From: Pseudomonas sp. GV085
GTDB taxonomy: Bacteria; Pseudomonadota; Gammaproteobacteria; Pseudomonadales; Pseudomonadaceae
Direction: 5' to 3'
Assembly: GCF_003050925.1 (NCBI RefSeq)
Contig: NZ_QAOV01000003.1
Coordinates: 62,001 to 126,000, forward strand
Length of the DNA stretch: 64,000 bases
The notes under the pieces were generated by a model that was given only the letters and a program-made list of their open reading frames with translations, was not told the origin of the DNA and did not search any database. Positions 1 to 11,174 of the stretch are shown here, in pieces; positions within the stretch are counted from its first letter, which is position 1; each line of letters starts with the position of its first letter. The position numbers and the translations under genes are program-made.

Positions 1-2
1 GC

Positions 3-341
3 AAGCGCGTGGTGCTGATCACCAATGCCCATCGGGATGCGCTGTCGTTGAAGCTGGAAAAAGTCGAGCTGGCGCCGTACTTCGAGCGCTTGATCAGCTC
101 CCATGACTACGGCTTCCCCAAGGAAAACCCGCAGTTCTGGGATGCGTTGCAAGCCGACATCGATTTCGATCCGGCGCGCAGCCTGTTCATCGACGACACC
201 TTGCCAATCCTGCGCAGTGCACGGGACTTTGGCGTGGCGCATTTGCTGGCCGTGCGTGAGCCGGACAGCCGCAAGGGGCCGAAGGATACGGCGGAGTTTG
301 CGGCGGTGGGGGATTATCGGGATTTGATTGCGGGGCTTTGA
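3..341 (+). CDS. yrfG: GMP/IMP nucleotidase, HAD family (C-terminal part)
   Basis: The window opens inside this gene, so the N terminus and the nucleophile Asp motif are missing. The visible part keeps HAD motif II (TNAHRDA), the motif III lysine (GFPKENP) and the acidic motif IV (FIDDT, two Asp binding Mg). The spacing and the text around these motifs resemble YrfG, which dephosphorylates GMP and IMP in the cytoplasm. Family membership is clear; the substrate is inferred from resemblance only. The gene ends in TGA about 90 bp before the LysR gene and is on the same strand. Confidence 0.75.
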   Translation, partial: KRVVLITNAHRDALSLKLEKVELAPYFERLISSHDYGFPKENPQFWDALQADIDFDPARSLFIDDTLPILRSARDFGVAHLLAVREPDSRKGPKDTAEFAAVGDYRDLIAGL

Positions 342-434
342 TTGACCTACGGGCCTCGCATTACTCGGGAATCCGGCCCGACCAATGACCCCGCTTGCTA
401 TAGAATCGGCCCCTTCCCGCGCCCAGGAGCGAAG

Positions 435-1322
435 ATGGACATCAAGCAGCTGAAATTCCTCATCGCGCTCGACGAAACCCGCCATTTCGGTCAGGCCGCC
501 GCGCGCTGCCACATTACTCAACCGACACTGTCGATGCGCCTGCGCAACCTCGAAGAAGAACTCGACCTGCCGCTGGTCAATCGCGGTCAGCGCTTCGAAG
601 GTTTTACGGCGCCGGGCGAGCGAGTGCTGGCGTGGGCACGCACGGTGCTGGCGGCGTACGACGGCTTGTACGCCGAGGCGGCCGCCTGTCGCGGCAATCT
701 GGTCGGTACGTTGCGTCTGGGCGTGGTGCCGCTGTCGAGTTTCGATCCGCTGCCGCTGTTGCAACGCCTGCATGCCGAGCATCCGAACCTGCGCTTCGAG
801 CTTTCAGCGCTGAGTTCGGAGCAAATACTCGAACAACTGGCGAACAATCGCCTGGACCTCGGTGTTTCCTACCTGGAGCGCCTGGACACCGAACACTTCG
901 ACTCCCTGGCCTTCAGCGAAACCCGCATGGGGCTGCTCTACGACCAACGCTTTTTCAGCTTTGGCGAGGCGCCGCTGAGCTGGGAATCATTGATCGAACT
1001 GCCACTGGGCATGCTCTCCAGCGGCATGCATTTTCGCCAATCCATCGACCACAACTTCCACAGCCGCGGCCTCACCCCACAGCCGCTGTTGCAAACGGAT
1101 GCCGTGCATCAACTTTTACAAACTGTGCACGGTGGTTTGTGCTGCGCCGTGATGCCGTTGGACGGAGGTCTGGAAGAGCTGACCGATCATCTGCGCCTGC
1201 AACCGATCGAAAACGCCCAGACCGTGGGCCGGCTGGGGCTGATCATGCGTCGCAGCGCGCCACGCTCGGCCTTGGCGGAGGCCTGTTTCGCGATTTATCG
1301 ACAATCGTTGCCCAGTGCTTGA
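435..1322 (+). CDS. LysR-family transcriptional regulator
   Basis: A 295-residue protein with the LysR layout: N-terminal winged helix-turn-helix (about residues 1-60, with FGQAAARCHITQPTLSMRLRNLEEEL as recognition region) and a periplasmic-binding-like effector domain (about 90-290). The ATG at 435 is chosen because AGGAG lies just upstream and the domain begins at once with MDIKQLKFLIAL; an in-frame upstream extension has no family counterpart. It precedes fdhD and the molybdopterin oxidoreductase in the same direction, separated by 92 bp that hold a palindrome, so it may control them. The effector cannot be deduced. Confidence 0.9.
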   Translation: MDIKQLKFLIALDETRHFGQAAARCHITQPTLSMRLRNLEEELDLPLVNRGQRFEGFTAPGERVLAWARTVLAAYDGLYAEAAACRGNLVGTLRLGVVPLSSFDPLPLLQRLHAEHPNLRFELSALSSEQILEQLANNRLDLGVSYLERLDTEHFDSLAFSETRMGLLYDQRFFSFGEAPLSWESLIELPLGMLSSGMHFRQSIDHNFHSRGLTPQPLLQTDAVHQLLQTVHGGLCCAVMPLDGGLEELTDHLRLQPIENAQTVGRLGLIMRRSAPRSALAEACFAIYRQSLPSA

Positions 1323-1361
1323 TCGACAGTATCTATCGGTACATCAGTACTAACGATTAGA

Positions 1362-1378
1362 CGTGACAAGTTGTCACG
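1362..1378. promoter_or_regulatory. Palindrome between the LysR gene and fdhD
   Basis: A perfect inverted repeat CGTGACAA-G-TTGTCACG sits in the 92-bp gap, flanked by further partly symmetric sequence (ATCG GTAC .. GTAC .. CGAT at about 1335-1357). It lies 37 bp before the fdhD start. It could be an operator, for example for the neighbouring LysR protein, whose sites are usually dyads, or a small hairpin. No terminator-like T tract follows. Confidence 0.5.
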
Positions 1379-1414
1379 CCTAGTCTTAAAGCTGATCAAA
1401 CCGTCGGTGATGCC

Positions 1415-2250
1415 ATGAACACCAAGCGCCCAGTCTGCGCGGCGCCTGCCCTCGAAACGCCCGCGCCCGCCGCCAGCCAGACATACAGTTACAGCAACCT
1501 TGCAGACACGGAATCGACCAGCACCGCGCTGGCCGAGGAAGTCGCGTTGGCGATTGCCTACAACGGCATCAGCCAGGCCGTCATGCTGGTGACACCCACG
1601 GACCTCGAAGACTTCATTGTCGGTTTCAGCCTGGGCAGCGGGATCATCGAGGACGCCACTGATATTTATGACCTGCAACTGACCGGCTCTGGCTCGGCGC
1701 AATACGCGCAAGTGACCATCGCCAACCGCGCCTTCTGGAACCTCAAGCAGCAGCGTCGGCAACTGGCCGGCACCAGCGGTTGCGGGCTGTGCGGTGTGGA
1801 AGCAGTGGAGCAGGCACTGCCCGAGCTTCAGGTGTTGCCTGGCGCACCCTTGCCGCCTGCCGAATGGCTCGACGGCCTGCGCCAGCGCATCGGCGCGTTC
1901 CAGCCCCTTGGCCAGCACAGTGGTGCGGTACATGCCGCGGTGTTCATGAATGATCAGGGCGAGTTGCTGCTGGGTCGCGAAGACATCGGTCGGCACAACG
2001 CCCTCGACAAACTGATCGGCGGATTGATCCGTCAAAAGATCCCGACCGCTGGCGGGCTGGCGATCGTCACCAGCCGCTGCAGCCTCGAATTGATCCAGAA
2101 AGTCTTGCGCGCCGGCATCCAGACCCTGGTCAGCCTGTCGTCGCCCACGGGCCTTGCCGTGCAATGGGCCCGTCGCCACAACCTCAACCTCATCCATCTG
2201 CCACAGAAGAATGCACCGCGGGTCTACAGCCCAACGTTGGAGAAACAAGC

Positions 2251-2254
<4 letters not shown>
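1415..2254 (+). CDS. fdhD: Formate dehydrogenase accessory sulfurtransferase FdhD
   Basis: A 279-residue cytoplasmic protein of the FdhD family, which passes sulfur from the cysteine desulfurase IscS to the bis-MGD molybdenum cofactor of formate dehydrogenase-type enzymes. The essential loop cysteines are present in GTSGCGLCG, and the C-terminal half carries the conserved GREDIGRHNALDK and VTSRCSLELIQK blocks. The stop overlaps the next gene start by four bases (GTGA), so the two are translationally coupled. The partner enzyme is therefore very probably the adjacent oxidoreductase. Confidence 0.95.
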
Positions 2255-4599
<2,345 letters not shown>

Positions 4600-4620
4600 T
4601 GTGTTGTCTTGACTGGCCCC

Positions 4621-4712
4621 ATCGCGAGCAGGCTCGCTCCCACAGTTTTTTTCTGTTGTTCACACAATCTGCGTTCGACTGAAATCCCTGTGGGAGCGAG
4701 CCTGCTCGCGAT
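4621..4712. repeat. Inverted pair of Pseudomonas REP elements
   Basis: Two REP cores in opposite orientation, 4621-4644 and 4689-4712, each a small imperfect palindrome (GCGAGC-AGG-CTCGC) followed by a CCCACA tail. Such pairs (REPINs) are dispersed in fluorescent pseudomonads by RAYT proteins encoded elsewhere. Confidence 0.9.
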
Positions 4713-4768
4713 GGGGCCAGACCAATCACCAAAAACTCCGGACCCTGCACTTTCCTTTCGCCCACAAA

Positions 4769-4798
4769 AAAGGCCGTTCTCTCACGAAAACGGCCTTT
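4769..4798. terminator. Terminator-like hairpin downstream of the oxidoreductase
   Basis: A 10-bp perfect stem AAAGGCCGTT / AACGGCCTTT with a 10-base loop, with an A run before it; the stem ends supply short T runs on either strand. It lies between the oxidoreductase operon and the glycine-zipper gene. The gap 4600-4953 holds only this hairpin and the REP pair. Confidence 0.7.
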
Positions 4799-4953
4799 GC
4801 CAAGTAGTAAAAGACCGGCAAAAAAACGTTAAGTTCCGCCCGAAAAACAGTAACTTGCAATATTGTATACAGGTCGTGTTATTCGTCGGATTTCGATTGT
4901 CACGCCCATTCCAGAGCCTCAGGATCGCGCCGTCATCCCCTTGAGGTTCCTCC

Positions 4954-5442
4954 ATGAAGTTCTCCTCCATTCTCTTGTTGTCCCTTGGCCTGGTCAGCGG
5001 TATCGCGTCTGCTGGCGGCACCACCGAAGCCGGTGTAGGCGGCGCATTGGGCGGGGTTCTAGGCTCGGTCGTCGGTCAGTCGTTAGGCGGCAGTACAGGT
5101 TCCACCATCGGCGCAGCCCTGGGTGGCGCGGGTGGTAGCGCCGTCGGCGCAAACAAACACAGCCGTGGCGAAGCAGCCCTTGGCGGTGCGTTGGGCGCAG
5201 CAGGCGGTAACGTGGTCGGCCGCAGCATGGGCGGCACGACCGGCAGTCTGATCGGCGCTGCAGCAGGCGGCGGTGCCGGTGGCGCACTGGGTAACCACAT
5301 GGGCAAAGATTACGATGATGAAGACGGCGGTCATCGTTCGTATCGCGACCATGACGATCGTCGCTACTACCGTGACGACCATCCGGGCCGCGGCCATGCC
5401 TATGGCCATCGCAAGCACCACCACAGGTATTACCGCGACTAA
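4954..5442 (+). CDS. Glycine-zipper envelope protein with charged histidine-rich tail
   Basis: A 162-residue protein with a signal peptide (cleavage likely after SGIASA, residue 20). A long glycine-zipper region follows (about 25-115), made of repeats such as GGALGGVLGSVVGQSLGG that predict close-packed membrane helices. The C-terminal tail (about 117-162) is rich in Asp, Arg, His and Tyr. It resembles YMGG/Rcn-type glycine-zipper proteins of the envelope; no molecular function is known. The ATG follows TTGAGGTTCCTCC. A strong terminator follows 36 bp after the stop, so it is probably monocistronic. Confidence 0.8.
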   Translation: MKFSSILLLSLGLVSGIASAGGTTEAGVGGALGGVLGSVVGQSLGGSTGSTIGAALGGAGGSAVGANKHSRGEAALGGALGAAGGNVVGRSMGGTTGSLIGAAAGGGAGGALGNHMGKDYDDEDGGHRSYRDHDDRRYYRDDHPGRGHAYGHRKHHHRYYRD

Positions 5443-5478
5443 GGCCTCGAGCGCCTCGCTGGTGAGTACATCAAGAAT

Positions 5479-5505
5479 CGCAGCCCAAGGGCTGCGTTTT
5501 TTTTT
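5479..5505 (+). terminator. Rho-independent terminator after the glycine-zipper gene
   Basis: Perfect 8-bp GC-rich stem CGCAGCCC / GGGCTGCG with a two-base AA spacer, followed at once by nine T residues. It sits where two genes converge. Confidence 0.9.
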
Positions 5506-5509
5506 AGCC

Positions 5510-5944
5510 TTACTGAACCACCAGACACTCCAGCGCCCCGCGCAACCCTGCCGGAATCGCCACGGGTTGATTCGACGCACGATCGACAAACACATGCACG
5601 AAGCGCCCTGCCGCGCAGGCTTCGTCTTCCCCTTGCTTGAACACCGCCAGTTCGTATTGCACCGAACTGTTGCCCAGCTTGCCCACCCGCAGACCGATCT
5701 CGATGCGGTCCGGGAAGGCAATGGAAGCAAAGTAATCACAGGCCGAGCTCACCACGAACCCCACCACCTCACCGTCATGGATATCCAGGCCGCCGACTTC
5801 GATCAGGTAGGTGTTCACCGCCGTATCGAAGAAGCTGTAATAGGTAACGTTGTTGACGTGACCGTAGGCGTCATTGTCGTGCCAGCGGGTGGTGATGGGT
5901 TGGAAGTGCGGGTAGTCGGTGCGTTGGATTGCCGGGTTGGACAT
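5510..5944 (-). CDS. Acyl-CoA thioesterase, hotdog fold (4HBT family)
   Basis: A 144-residue single hotdog domain with the 4HBT signature around the acidic catalytic residue (RWHDNDAYGHVNNVTYYSFFDTA), typical of YbgC/FadM-like thioesterases that hydrolyse acyl-CoA in the cytoplasm. The start at 5944 (MSNPAIQ) is preferred over a longer reading that would run into the REP element. It lies downstream of a 3-hydroxyacyl-CoA dehydrogenase on the same strand, separated by a REP pair, which suggests a shared role in acyl-CoA turnover. Substrate chain length is unknown. Confidence 0.88.
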   Translation of the reverse strand: MSNPAIQRTDYPHFQPITTRWHDNDAYGHVNNVTYYSFFDTAVNTYLIEVGGLDIHDGEVVGFVVSSACDYFASIAFPDRIEIGLRVGKLGNSSVQYELAVFKQGEDEACAAGRFVHVFVDRASNQPVAIPAGLRGALECLVVQ

Positions 5945-6001
5945 CAGTGTCAGTTCCTGGAGTGAGTCCTGCAGTCTAAGGTGAAACCGCGTTATCGTTC
6001 T

Positions 6002-6095
6002 TCGCGAGCAGGCTCGCTCCCACATTATTTGATCTTCGGTGAACACAGATTTTGTGTATGACCGATATCCAATGTGGGAGCGAGCCTGCTCGCGA
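6002..6095. repeat. Inverted pair of REP elements
   Basis: REP cores at 6002-6024 and 6073-6095 in opposite orientation, between the thioesterase and the hydroxyacyl-CoA dehydrogenase. Confidence 0.9.
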
Positions 6096-6121
6096 AGGCG
6101 CCCTCACAGGCGCAACATCAA

Positions 6122-7348
6122 TCACTTGTCAGCAAAGCCCTTGCCAGCCGCCGCCAGCTCACCAATCACCCGCGCCGGTTGCCAGTGATCGCCCTGACGC
6201 GTCTCAAGGTCCATCAAGCGCCGGTGAATGTCCGCCAGTCCCTGCTGATCCGCCCAGGCCATCGGCCCGCCCTTGTCCGCCGGGAATCCGTAACCATTGA
6301 GGTAGACCAGATCGATGTCGTGAGCCGACCCGGCAATGCCCTCCTGAAGGATCTTCGCACCTTCATTGACCAGTGCCAGCAAGCAGCGCTCCAGAATTTC
6401 TTCCGGGCCGATTTCGCGGCGATGGAACCCCAACCCTTCGCTGACTTCCAGCACCAGCGCATCCACCTGTGGATCGTGTTCGGCCTGGCGACTGCCCGGC
6501 TCATAGTGGTAATAGCCATTGCCACTCTTCTGGCCAAAGCGCCCCATTTCGCACAGTCGGTTATCCACCTGAACCTCTGGAGCGTCCTGCCCGACACCGG
6601 ACAGTTGCCGGGCGCGCCACTGCAGGTCGACACCCACCACGTCGAACATGCGGAACGGCCCCATGGCGAAACCGAACCCTTGCAGCGCTGCGTCCACCTG
6701 GTAGGGATAAGCGCCTTCCAGCAGCATTTTTCGCGCTTCGAGCACGTAGGTATTGAGCATGCGGTTGCCAATGAAGCCGTCGCAATTACCCGCCACCACA
6801 CTGACCTTGCCCATGCGCTGGCCGAGCGCCAGTGCTGCGTCGAGAACTGCCGGTGCAGTCTGCGCGCCACGGACGATTTCCAGCAGCTTCATGATGTGCG
6901 CCGGACTGAAAAAGTGCAGGCCCAGGACCTGCTGCGGGCGACCCGTAACCGCAGCAATGGCGTCGATGTCCAGCGCCGAAGTATTGCTCGCCAGAATCGC
7001 TTCAGGTTTGAGCAGGCCATCGAGCTCGCGGAAAATTTTCTGCTTGAGCTCAAGGTTTTCGTACACCGCTTCGATGACCAGGTCGACATCGCGGATGGCC
7101 GTATAACCAACCGCCGCCGTAACGCGCGCCACACGGGCGTCGGCTTCGCTCTGGTCAATGCGGCCCTGGCGCACGTTGTGGGCATAGGTGTCCGCCACGG
7201 TGACCAGCGCCTGCTCCAGCATCTGCGGGTTATTGTCGAGCCACTGCACGGCCACTCCGGCGTTGGCCAGGCACATGACAATGCCACGGCCCATGGTGCC
7301 CGCGCCGATGACGGCGGCGCGCTGAATATTCAACGGTGTCTGGCTCAT
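6122..7348 (-). CDS. 3-hydroxyacyl-CoA dehydrogenase
   Basis: A 408-residue NAD-dependent enzyme. The Rossmann fold opens with AVIGAGTMGRGIV (about residues 9-21), the family block SNTSALDIDAIA follows, and LGLHFFSPAHIMKLLEI carries the catalytic His. Two consecutive C-terminal HCDH domains are present (GNCDGFIGNRML... and a second, about 300-400), as in PaaH/FadB-like single-function dehydrogenases. It oxidises 3-hydroxyacyl-CoA to 3-ketoacyl-CoA. The start at 7348 (MSQTPLNIQ) gives the usual N terminus. The neighbouring thioesterase suggests a small acyl-CoA operon, but the pathway is not shown. Confidence 0.92.
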   Translation of the reverse strand: MSQTPLNIQRAAVIGAGTMGRGIVMCLANAGVAVQWLDNNPQMLEQALVTVADTYAHNVRQGRIDQSEADARVARVTAAVGYTAIRDVDLVIEAVYENLELKQKIFRELDGLLKPEAILASNTSALDIDAIAAVTGRPQQVLGLHFFSPAHIMKLLEIVRGAQTAPAVLDAALALGQRMGKVSVVAGNCDGFIGNRMLNTYVLEARKMLLEGAYPYQVDAALQGFGFAMGPFRMFDVVGVDLQWRARQLSGVGQDAPEVQVDNRLCEMGRFGQKSGNGYYHYEPGSRQAEHDPQVDALVLEVSEGLGFHRREIGPEEILERCLLALVNEGAKILQEGIAGSAHDIDLVYLNGYGFPADKGGPMAWADQQGLADIHRRLMDLETRQGDHWQPARVIGELAAAGKGFADK

Positions 7349-7477
7349 GTTTTGTTCTCTTGTTGGCGATCCGAAGACAGCCATCACCATAGTCAGACAC
7401 CGCGATTTTTTGAAATTTATTCCTGTGATGAGCAACATTCAGCGGATGGATGTCGCCTCGAAGGCACCGCCGATCCC

Positions 7478-7582
7478 TGTGGGAGCGAGCCTGCTCGCGA
7501 AGGCGGTGTGTCAGTTGCCATCACTGTTGAATGTGCCGGCGTCATCGCGAGCAGGTCGGATCGCCGCACCGTCGCTCCCACA
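7478..7582. repeat. REP pair, one arm of an extended variant type
   Basis: A standard REP (7478-7500) faces a variant (7544-7582) in which the two halves of the palindrome, GCGAGCAG and TCGCTCCCACA, are separated by about 17 extra bases (GTCGGATCGCCGCACCG). A comparable variant occurs at 49372. Confidence 0.85.
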
Positions 7583-7593
7583 TTGACCGTGTT

Positions 7594-9528
7594 TCAGCCT
7601 GCCAGATGTTGCTCGGCCCACTCCCGCACCCCGGCATACGGATAATCTTCCAGCGCCGCAAACCCGGGAATCGACCGCGCCTTGAGCTTGGTGAACAATG
7701 GCACGCTGATCCCGCACAGAAACCGTGTCACGCGTTCAGCCGAGGGCACGTTGCCCGTGTGCTGCTCGTGCCTGTGGATAAAATCGCCACACAGCGCCTC
7801 GAAATTTTTATCCACAAGCGCCGGCAACTCCGGTGGTGCGGGCAACCGCGCCACTTGCCCGTGACACACCGAACAATGCCCGCATTTCTGCGGTGCATTG
7901 TGGTCACCGAAATACTCGGCCAGGCGATAACCCAGGCATCGGTCGGTGGCGAACAGATCCAGCATCGCGTGAATCCGCGCGACTTCGGTGTGCTCATGCC
8001 GAGTGAAATAGCCGTGCAGCTCCTCGCTCAACGCGACGTTGTCGAACCCGCTTTGCAGCACGCTGTAGACTTCGGTCATCTGCTTGCTTTCGAGCTCCAC
8101 CCAGCCCTTTTCCTGGAAGTAATCCAGCGCCTTGACCACCCGACTGCGCTCGGCCTTGTGCTGCTCGTACAACGCCTCGAAATTCACCGTGGCCCAGGTC
8201 CTGGCGCGGCTGGAAGTCTGGATGATCGCAGCGACAAAATCCCTGCGCTCGCCTTCGAAACGCGCCAATAGCGCCTCGGGCTCCAGCAAATACTTGAAAC
8301 GGTACTCGGCGTAGTACGCGTAGCGCGGGGCGATCAACCCGCGCAATTCGAGTTGCACCAGCAAGGTCTTGAGCGGCAACTGACGAATATTGCTCTGATC
8401 GGCCAACGGTCCCAGCAGAAACTCCCACTGGCCTTCGGGTGCTGCGACATGCATTTCGTCAAGCACGCAACGGATGCCATCCAGCTCGGGCGTGTCGCCG
8501 TAGACGAAATTCTCCAGCACGTTGAGGCTGTCGCGGTTGGCCAACACCAGGCAGTCCGACGGCTGCCCGTCACGCCCGGCGCGGCCGATTTCCTGGCTGT
8601 AGTTTTCGATGGATTTTGGCAGGTCGAAATGCACCACGTTGCGGATGTCACTCTTGTCGATACCCATGCCAAAGGCAATGGTGGCGACGATGCAATTGGA
8701 CTGCCCGCCCATGAAGCGACGCTGGATCGCTTCCCGTTGCTCATGGGGCAAACCGGCGTGATAAGCCTCGGCCTGAATGCCGTTGCGGTTCAGGTGTTCA
8801 GCTATGTGCTCGGCGGTTTTCTGCAAAGTGACATAGACGATGCCCGGCTGGTCCGGACGCTGGCTCATCCATTCGACCAGGCGCCTGCGCTTGTCCGCTC
8901 CGCGAACAGGCTCCACCAGCAAATTCAGGTTCGAGCGATAGAAACCGGTGGTCACCACATCGGCGGCGGCGATGGCGAATTTCGCCTGCATGTCGGCGAT
9001 GACCTTTGGCGTCGCCGTTGCGGTCAGCAGCAGCACCTGCGGGATGTTGAACTGGCGTTGATAGTCGGGAAGCTTGAGGTAGTCCGGGCGAAAGTTATGA
9101 CCCCATTCGGAAATGCAATGCGCCTCGTCCACCACCAGTAGCGAGATCGGCACCTGCTGCAGAAAGTGCCGGAAGCGCTCGTTCTTCAGGCGCTCCACGG
9201 AGATCATCAAAATCTTCAGCTCGCCGGATTTGGCCCGGGCCATGACGTCGCTGGCGTCGTCGCGGCTCTGGGCCGAATCGATACTGCCCGCCGAGATACC
9301 GTGGCGTTGCAGGAACGCCAGCTGATCCTGCATCAACGCCAGCAACGGCGAGACCACCAGCGTCAGGTGCGGCAGCAACAGCGCTGGCAATTGGTAGCAA
9401 AGGGATTTGCCGGAACCGGTGGGGAAAATCGCTGCCGCCGAACGCCCGTCCAGCACGGCACTGACGGCCGCCTCCTGACCGGGTCGAAATTGTGGATAAC
9501 CGAAAACCTGTTCCAGGGTGTTGTGCAT
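7594..9528 (-). CDS. RecQ-family ATP-dependent DNA helicase
   Basis: A 644-residue superfamily 2 helicase. It has the Walker A motif PTGSGKS (Lys41), the DEAH box (residues 134-137), the RecQ aromatic-rich loop region (CISEWGHNFRPDY), motif V/VI (IAFGMGIDKSDIRNVVHF, QEIGRAGRDG) and a zinc-binding cysteine region ending in KCGHCSVC. The C-terminal part (about 560-644) does not show a clear HRDC domain, unlike canonical RecQ, so this is probably a RecQ-like paralog rather than the housekeeping enzyme. It unwinds DNA 3'-5' in repair. It stands alone between REP elements and a divergent protease gene. Confidence 0.88.
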   Translation of the reverse strand: MHNTLEQVFGYPQFRPGQEAAVSAVLDGRSAAAIFPTGSGKSLCYQLPALLLPHLTLVVSPLLALMQDQLAFLQRHGISAGSIDSAQSRDDASDVMARAKSGELKILMISVERLKNERFRHFLQQVPISLLVVDEAHCISEWGHNFRPDYLKLPDYQRQFNIPQVLLLTATATPKVIADMQAKFAIAAADVVTTGFYRSNLNLLVEPVRGADKRRRLVEWMSQRPDQPGIVYVTLQKTAEHIAEHLNRNGIQAEAYHAGLPHEQREAIQRRFMGGQSNCIVATIAFGMGIDKSDIRNVVHFDLPKSIENYSQEIGRAGRDGQPSDCLVLANRDSLNVLENFVYGDTPELDGIRCVLDEMHVAAPEGQWEFLLGPLADQSNIRQLPLKTLLVQLELRGLIAPRYAYYAEYRFKYLLEPEALLARFEGERRDFVAAIIQTSSRARTWATVNFEALYEQHKAERSRVVKALDYFQEKGWVELESKQMTEVYSVLQSGFDNVALSEELHGYFTRHEHTEVARIHAMLDLFATDRCLGYRLAEYFGDHNAPQKCGHCSVCHGQVARLPAPPELPALVDKNFEALCGDFIHRHEQHTGNVPSAERVTRFLCGISVPLFTKLKARSIPGFAALEDYPYAGVREWAEQHLAG

Positions 9529-9797
9529 AAGCTGTCACTCCGTTGACCACTGCAGAGCCAAAAGACTAGTCGGCGATCGCAGCGAATCGAGAAAAGGTTG
9601 GGGCATAAACGATACGGGATGATACAGCCTCAACGCAGCCCTGCTGGCGCCACAGATTGAAACACACAGAGCACTTTGCCACCTGACGCCCCGTCTCCCC
9701 CCACAGGTATGGTTCACCCCCTACACCCGTAACGCTGCGCGAAGTCTTCATGACAACAGGAGGCCTGATGTGCGCGGCCCCTGCCGAAGGACCGACC

Positions 9798-10841
9798 ATG
9801 TTTCAACGAACTGTTTTTCCATTTGCTCTGTTGCTGCCAGTGCCGCTGCTGCTCAGTGGATGTCTGACCACGCCCGAAAAGCCCGGAATCAAACCAGACA
9901 TATTCGAAACAGCTGAGTATCAGGCCCAAAAGGGGTTGGCGGTCATCCAGGCATCACACCTGTACGCACGTGGCGGCACCGGCCAAGGCGTCCCCGTCGC
10001 ATTGATTGACTCGGGCCTGAACGCCGAACTGCCAGAATTTCAAGGCCGGGTCCGCGACCCCGGCTTTGACTATGTCGAGAATCGTCCCGGCACCCATGAT
10101 CGCGTTGGCCACGGCACTCAAATGGCCGGCATTCTGGCCGCCAACAAAGACGACCAGGGTATGCACGGCGTTGCGTTCAACGCTCAACTGATCCCCTACC
10201 GTTTCGGTGACGACAACGAACCCTTCTTTTTCGACAGTGAAATTTCCCGCTCCTGGCAAGCCGGGTTCGATCTCGGTGCGCGCATATTCAACAACTCGTG
10301 GGCCAATGCCATTCCAGCAACGGAAATCACCGAAGCACGTTACAAACAGGTCATGCCCGAGTCGCTGACGAGCGCGCGAAACCTGGTTCAGCAAGGCGCG
10401 GTATTCGTGTTTCCGACCGGTAATGAACTCAAACGAGAGCCTCTTGCAGAGCCGGGTTTACCCCTTGCCATCCCTGAGTTGGAAAAGGGCTGGATCGCCG
10501 TGGTTGCATTGAAAAACGATGGCAGTGCCATCAATGGCAAATCCAATTATTGTGGTGTCGCAGCGGCCTGGTGCATCGCCGTTCCTGGTGGTGACTCAGG
10601 CGCAGACCAGGGATTGCTGACCACTGGCAAGGACGGCAAATACGTCCAGACTGCCGGTACGTCCCCCGCCGCCGCATTGGTCAGTGGCGCGATGGCGGCA
10701 GTCCAGAGCCTGTACCCCGAAATGAGTGCACAGCAAGTGCGCAACCACTTGCTTGAAACCGCAAACCGGACCGGTCTCTACGCCAACAGTGAAGCCTACG
10801 GCCGAGGATTGCTCGACCTTGATGCGGCGTCGCGACGCTGA
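9798..10841 (+). CDS. Subtilisin-like (S8) serine protease, lipoprotein
   Basis: A 347-residue protein with a lipobox LLSGC (Cys22), so it should be lipid-anchored in the envelope. The S8 catalytic triad is complete: Asp71 (ALIDSGL), His105 (GHGTQMAG) and Ser289 (GTSPAAA), with an oxyanion Asn209 (PTGNE). Two starts are plausible: 9768, behind a perfect AGGAGG, and 9798, behind GAAGGA. The second gives a standard lipoprotein signal with Arg4 before the hydrophobic core and is preferred; the first adds MCAAPAEGPT. A pro-domain is very short (about residues 23-60). The substrate is unknown. Confidence 0.88.
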   Translation: MFQRTVFPFALLLPVPLLLSGCLTTPEKPGIKPDIFETAEYQAQKGLAVIQASHLYARGGTGQGVPVALIDSGLNAELPEFQGRVRDPGFDYVENRPGTHDRVGHGTQMAGILAANKDDQGMHGVAFNAQLIPYRFGDDNEPFFFDSEISRSWQAGFDLGARIFNNSWANAIPATEITEARYKQVMPESLTSARNLVQQGAVFVFPTGNELKREPLAEPGLPLAIPELEKGWIAVVALKNDGSAINGKSNYCGVAAAWCIAVPGGDSGADQGLLTTGKDGKYVQTAGTSPAAALVSGAMAAVQSLYPEMSAQQVRNHLLETANRTGLYANSEAYGRGLLDLDAASRR

Positions 10842-10849
10842 AGATCAAA

Positions 10850-10872
10850 TGTGGGAGTGAGCCTGCTCGCGA
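10850..10872. repeat. Single REP element
   Basis: One REP core (TGTGGGAGTGAGCCTGCTCG type) directly after the protease gene. The remaining 300 bp up to 11174 shows no gene or other feature I can support. Confidence 0.8.
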
Positions 10873-11174
10873 AGAGGCCAACACTCCCACCGCAAAACTC
10901 GAAATACCCGACATAGTCCGAGGCCCCCTCTACCGAGATTTACTGCGAAGCGGCTGAAAACGCCGTAAGCGTTTTTACCCCTCGCCATTTCACGTTGAAA
11001 ACCCACCACCGACGTGTAGTCCCTTTCCTTAAAAAATGACAAAATCCTTACAACGCCTGTCGATCTCAGCCGTCTTGTCCCCCAACGCCATACCCTCCTA
11101 TAGTTTCCAGCGCGGCTGAAAACAGTGTCTCGGCCTGCCGGGAACACTTGCCGATTTCGCACAGGACCCACTCA

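Noticed and set aside
6074..7645. A 523-codon plus-strand frame across the hydroxyacyl-CoA dehydrogenase gene
   Set aside because: It runs through two REP elements and opposes a gene with complete family motifs.
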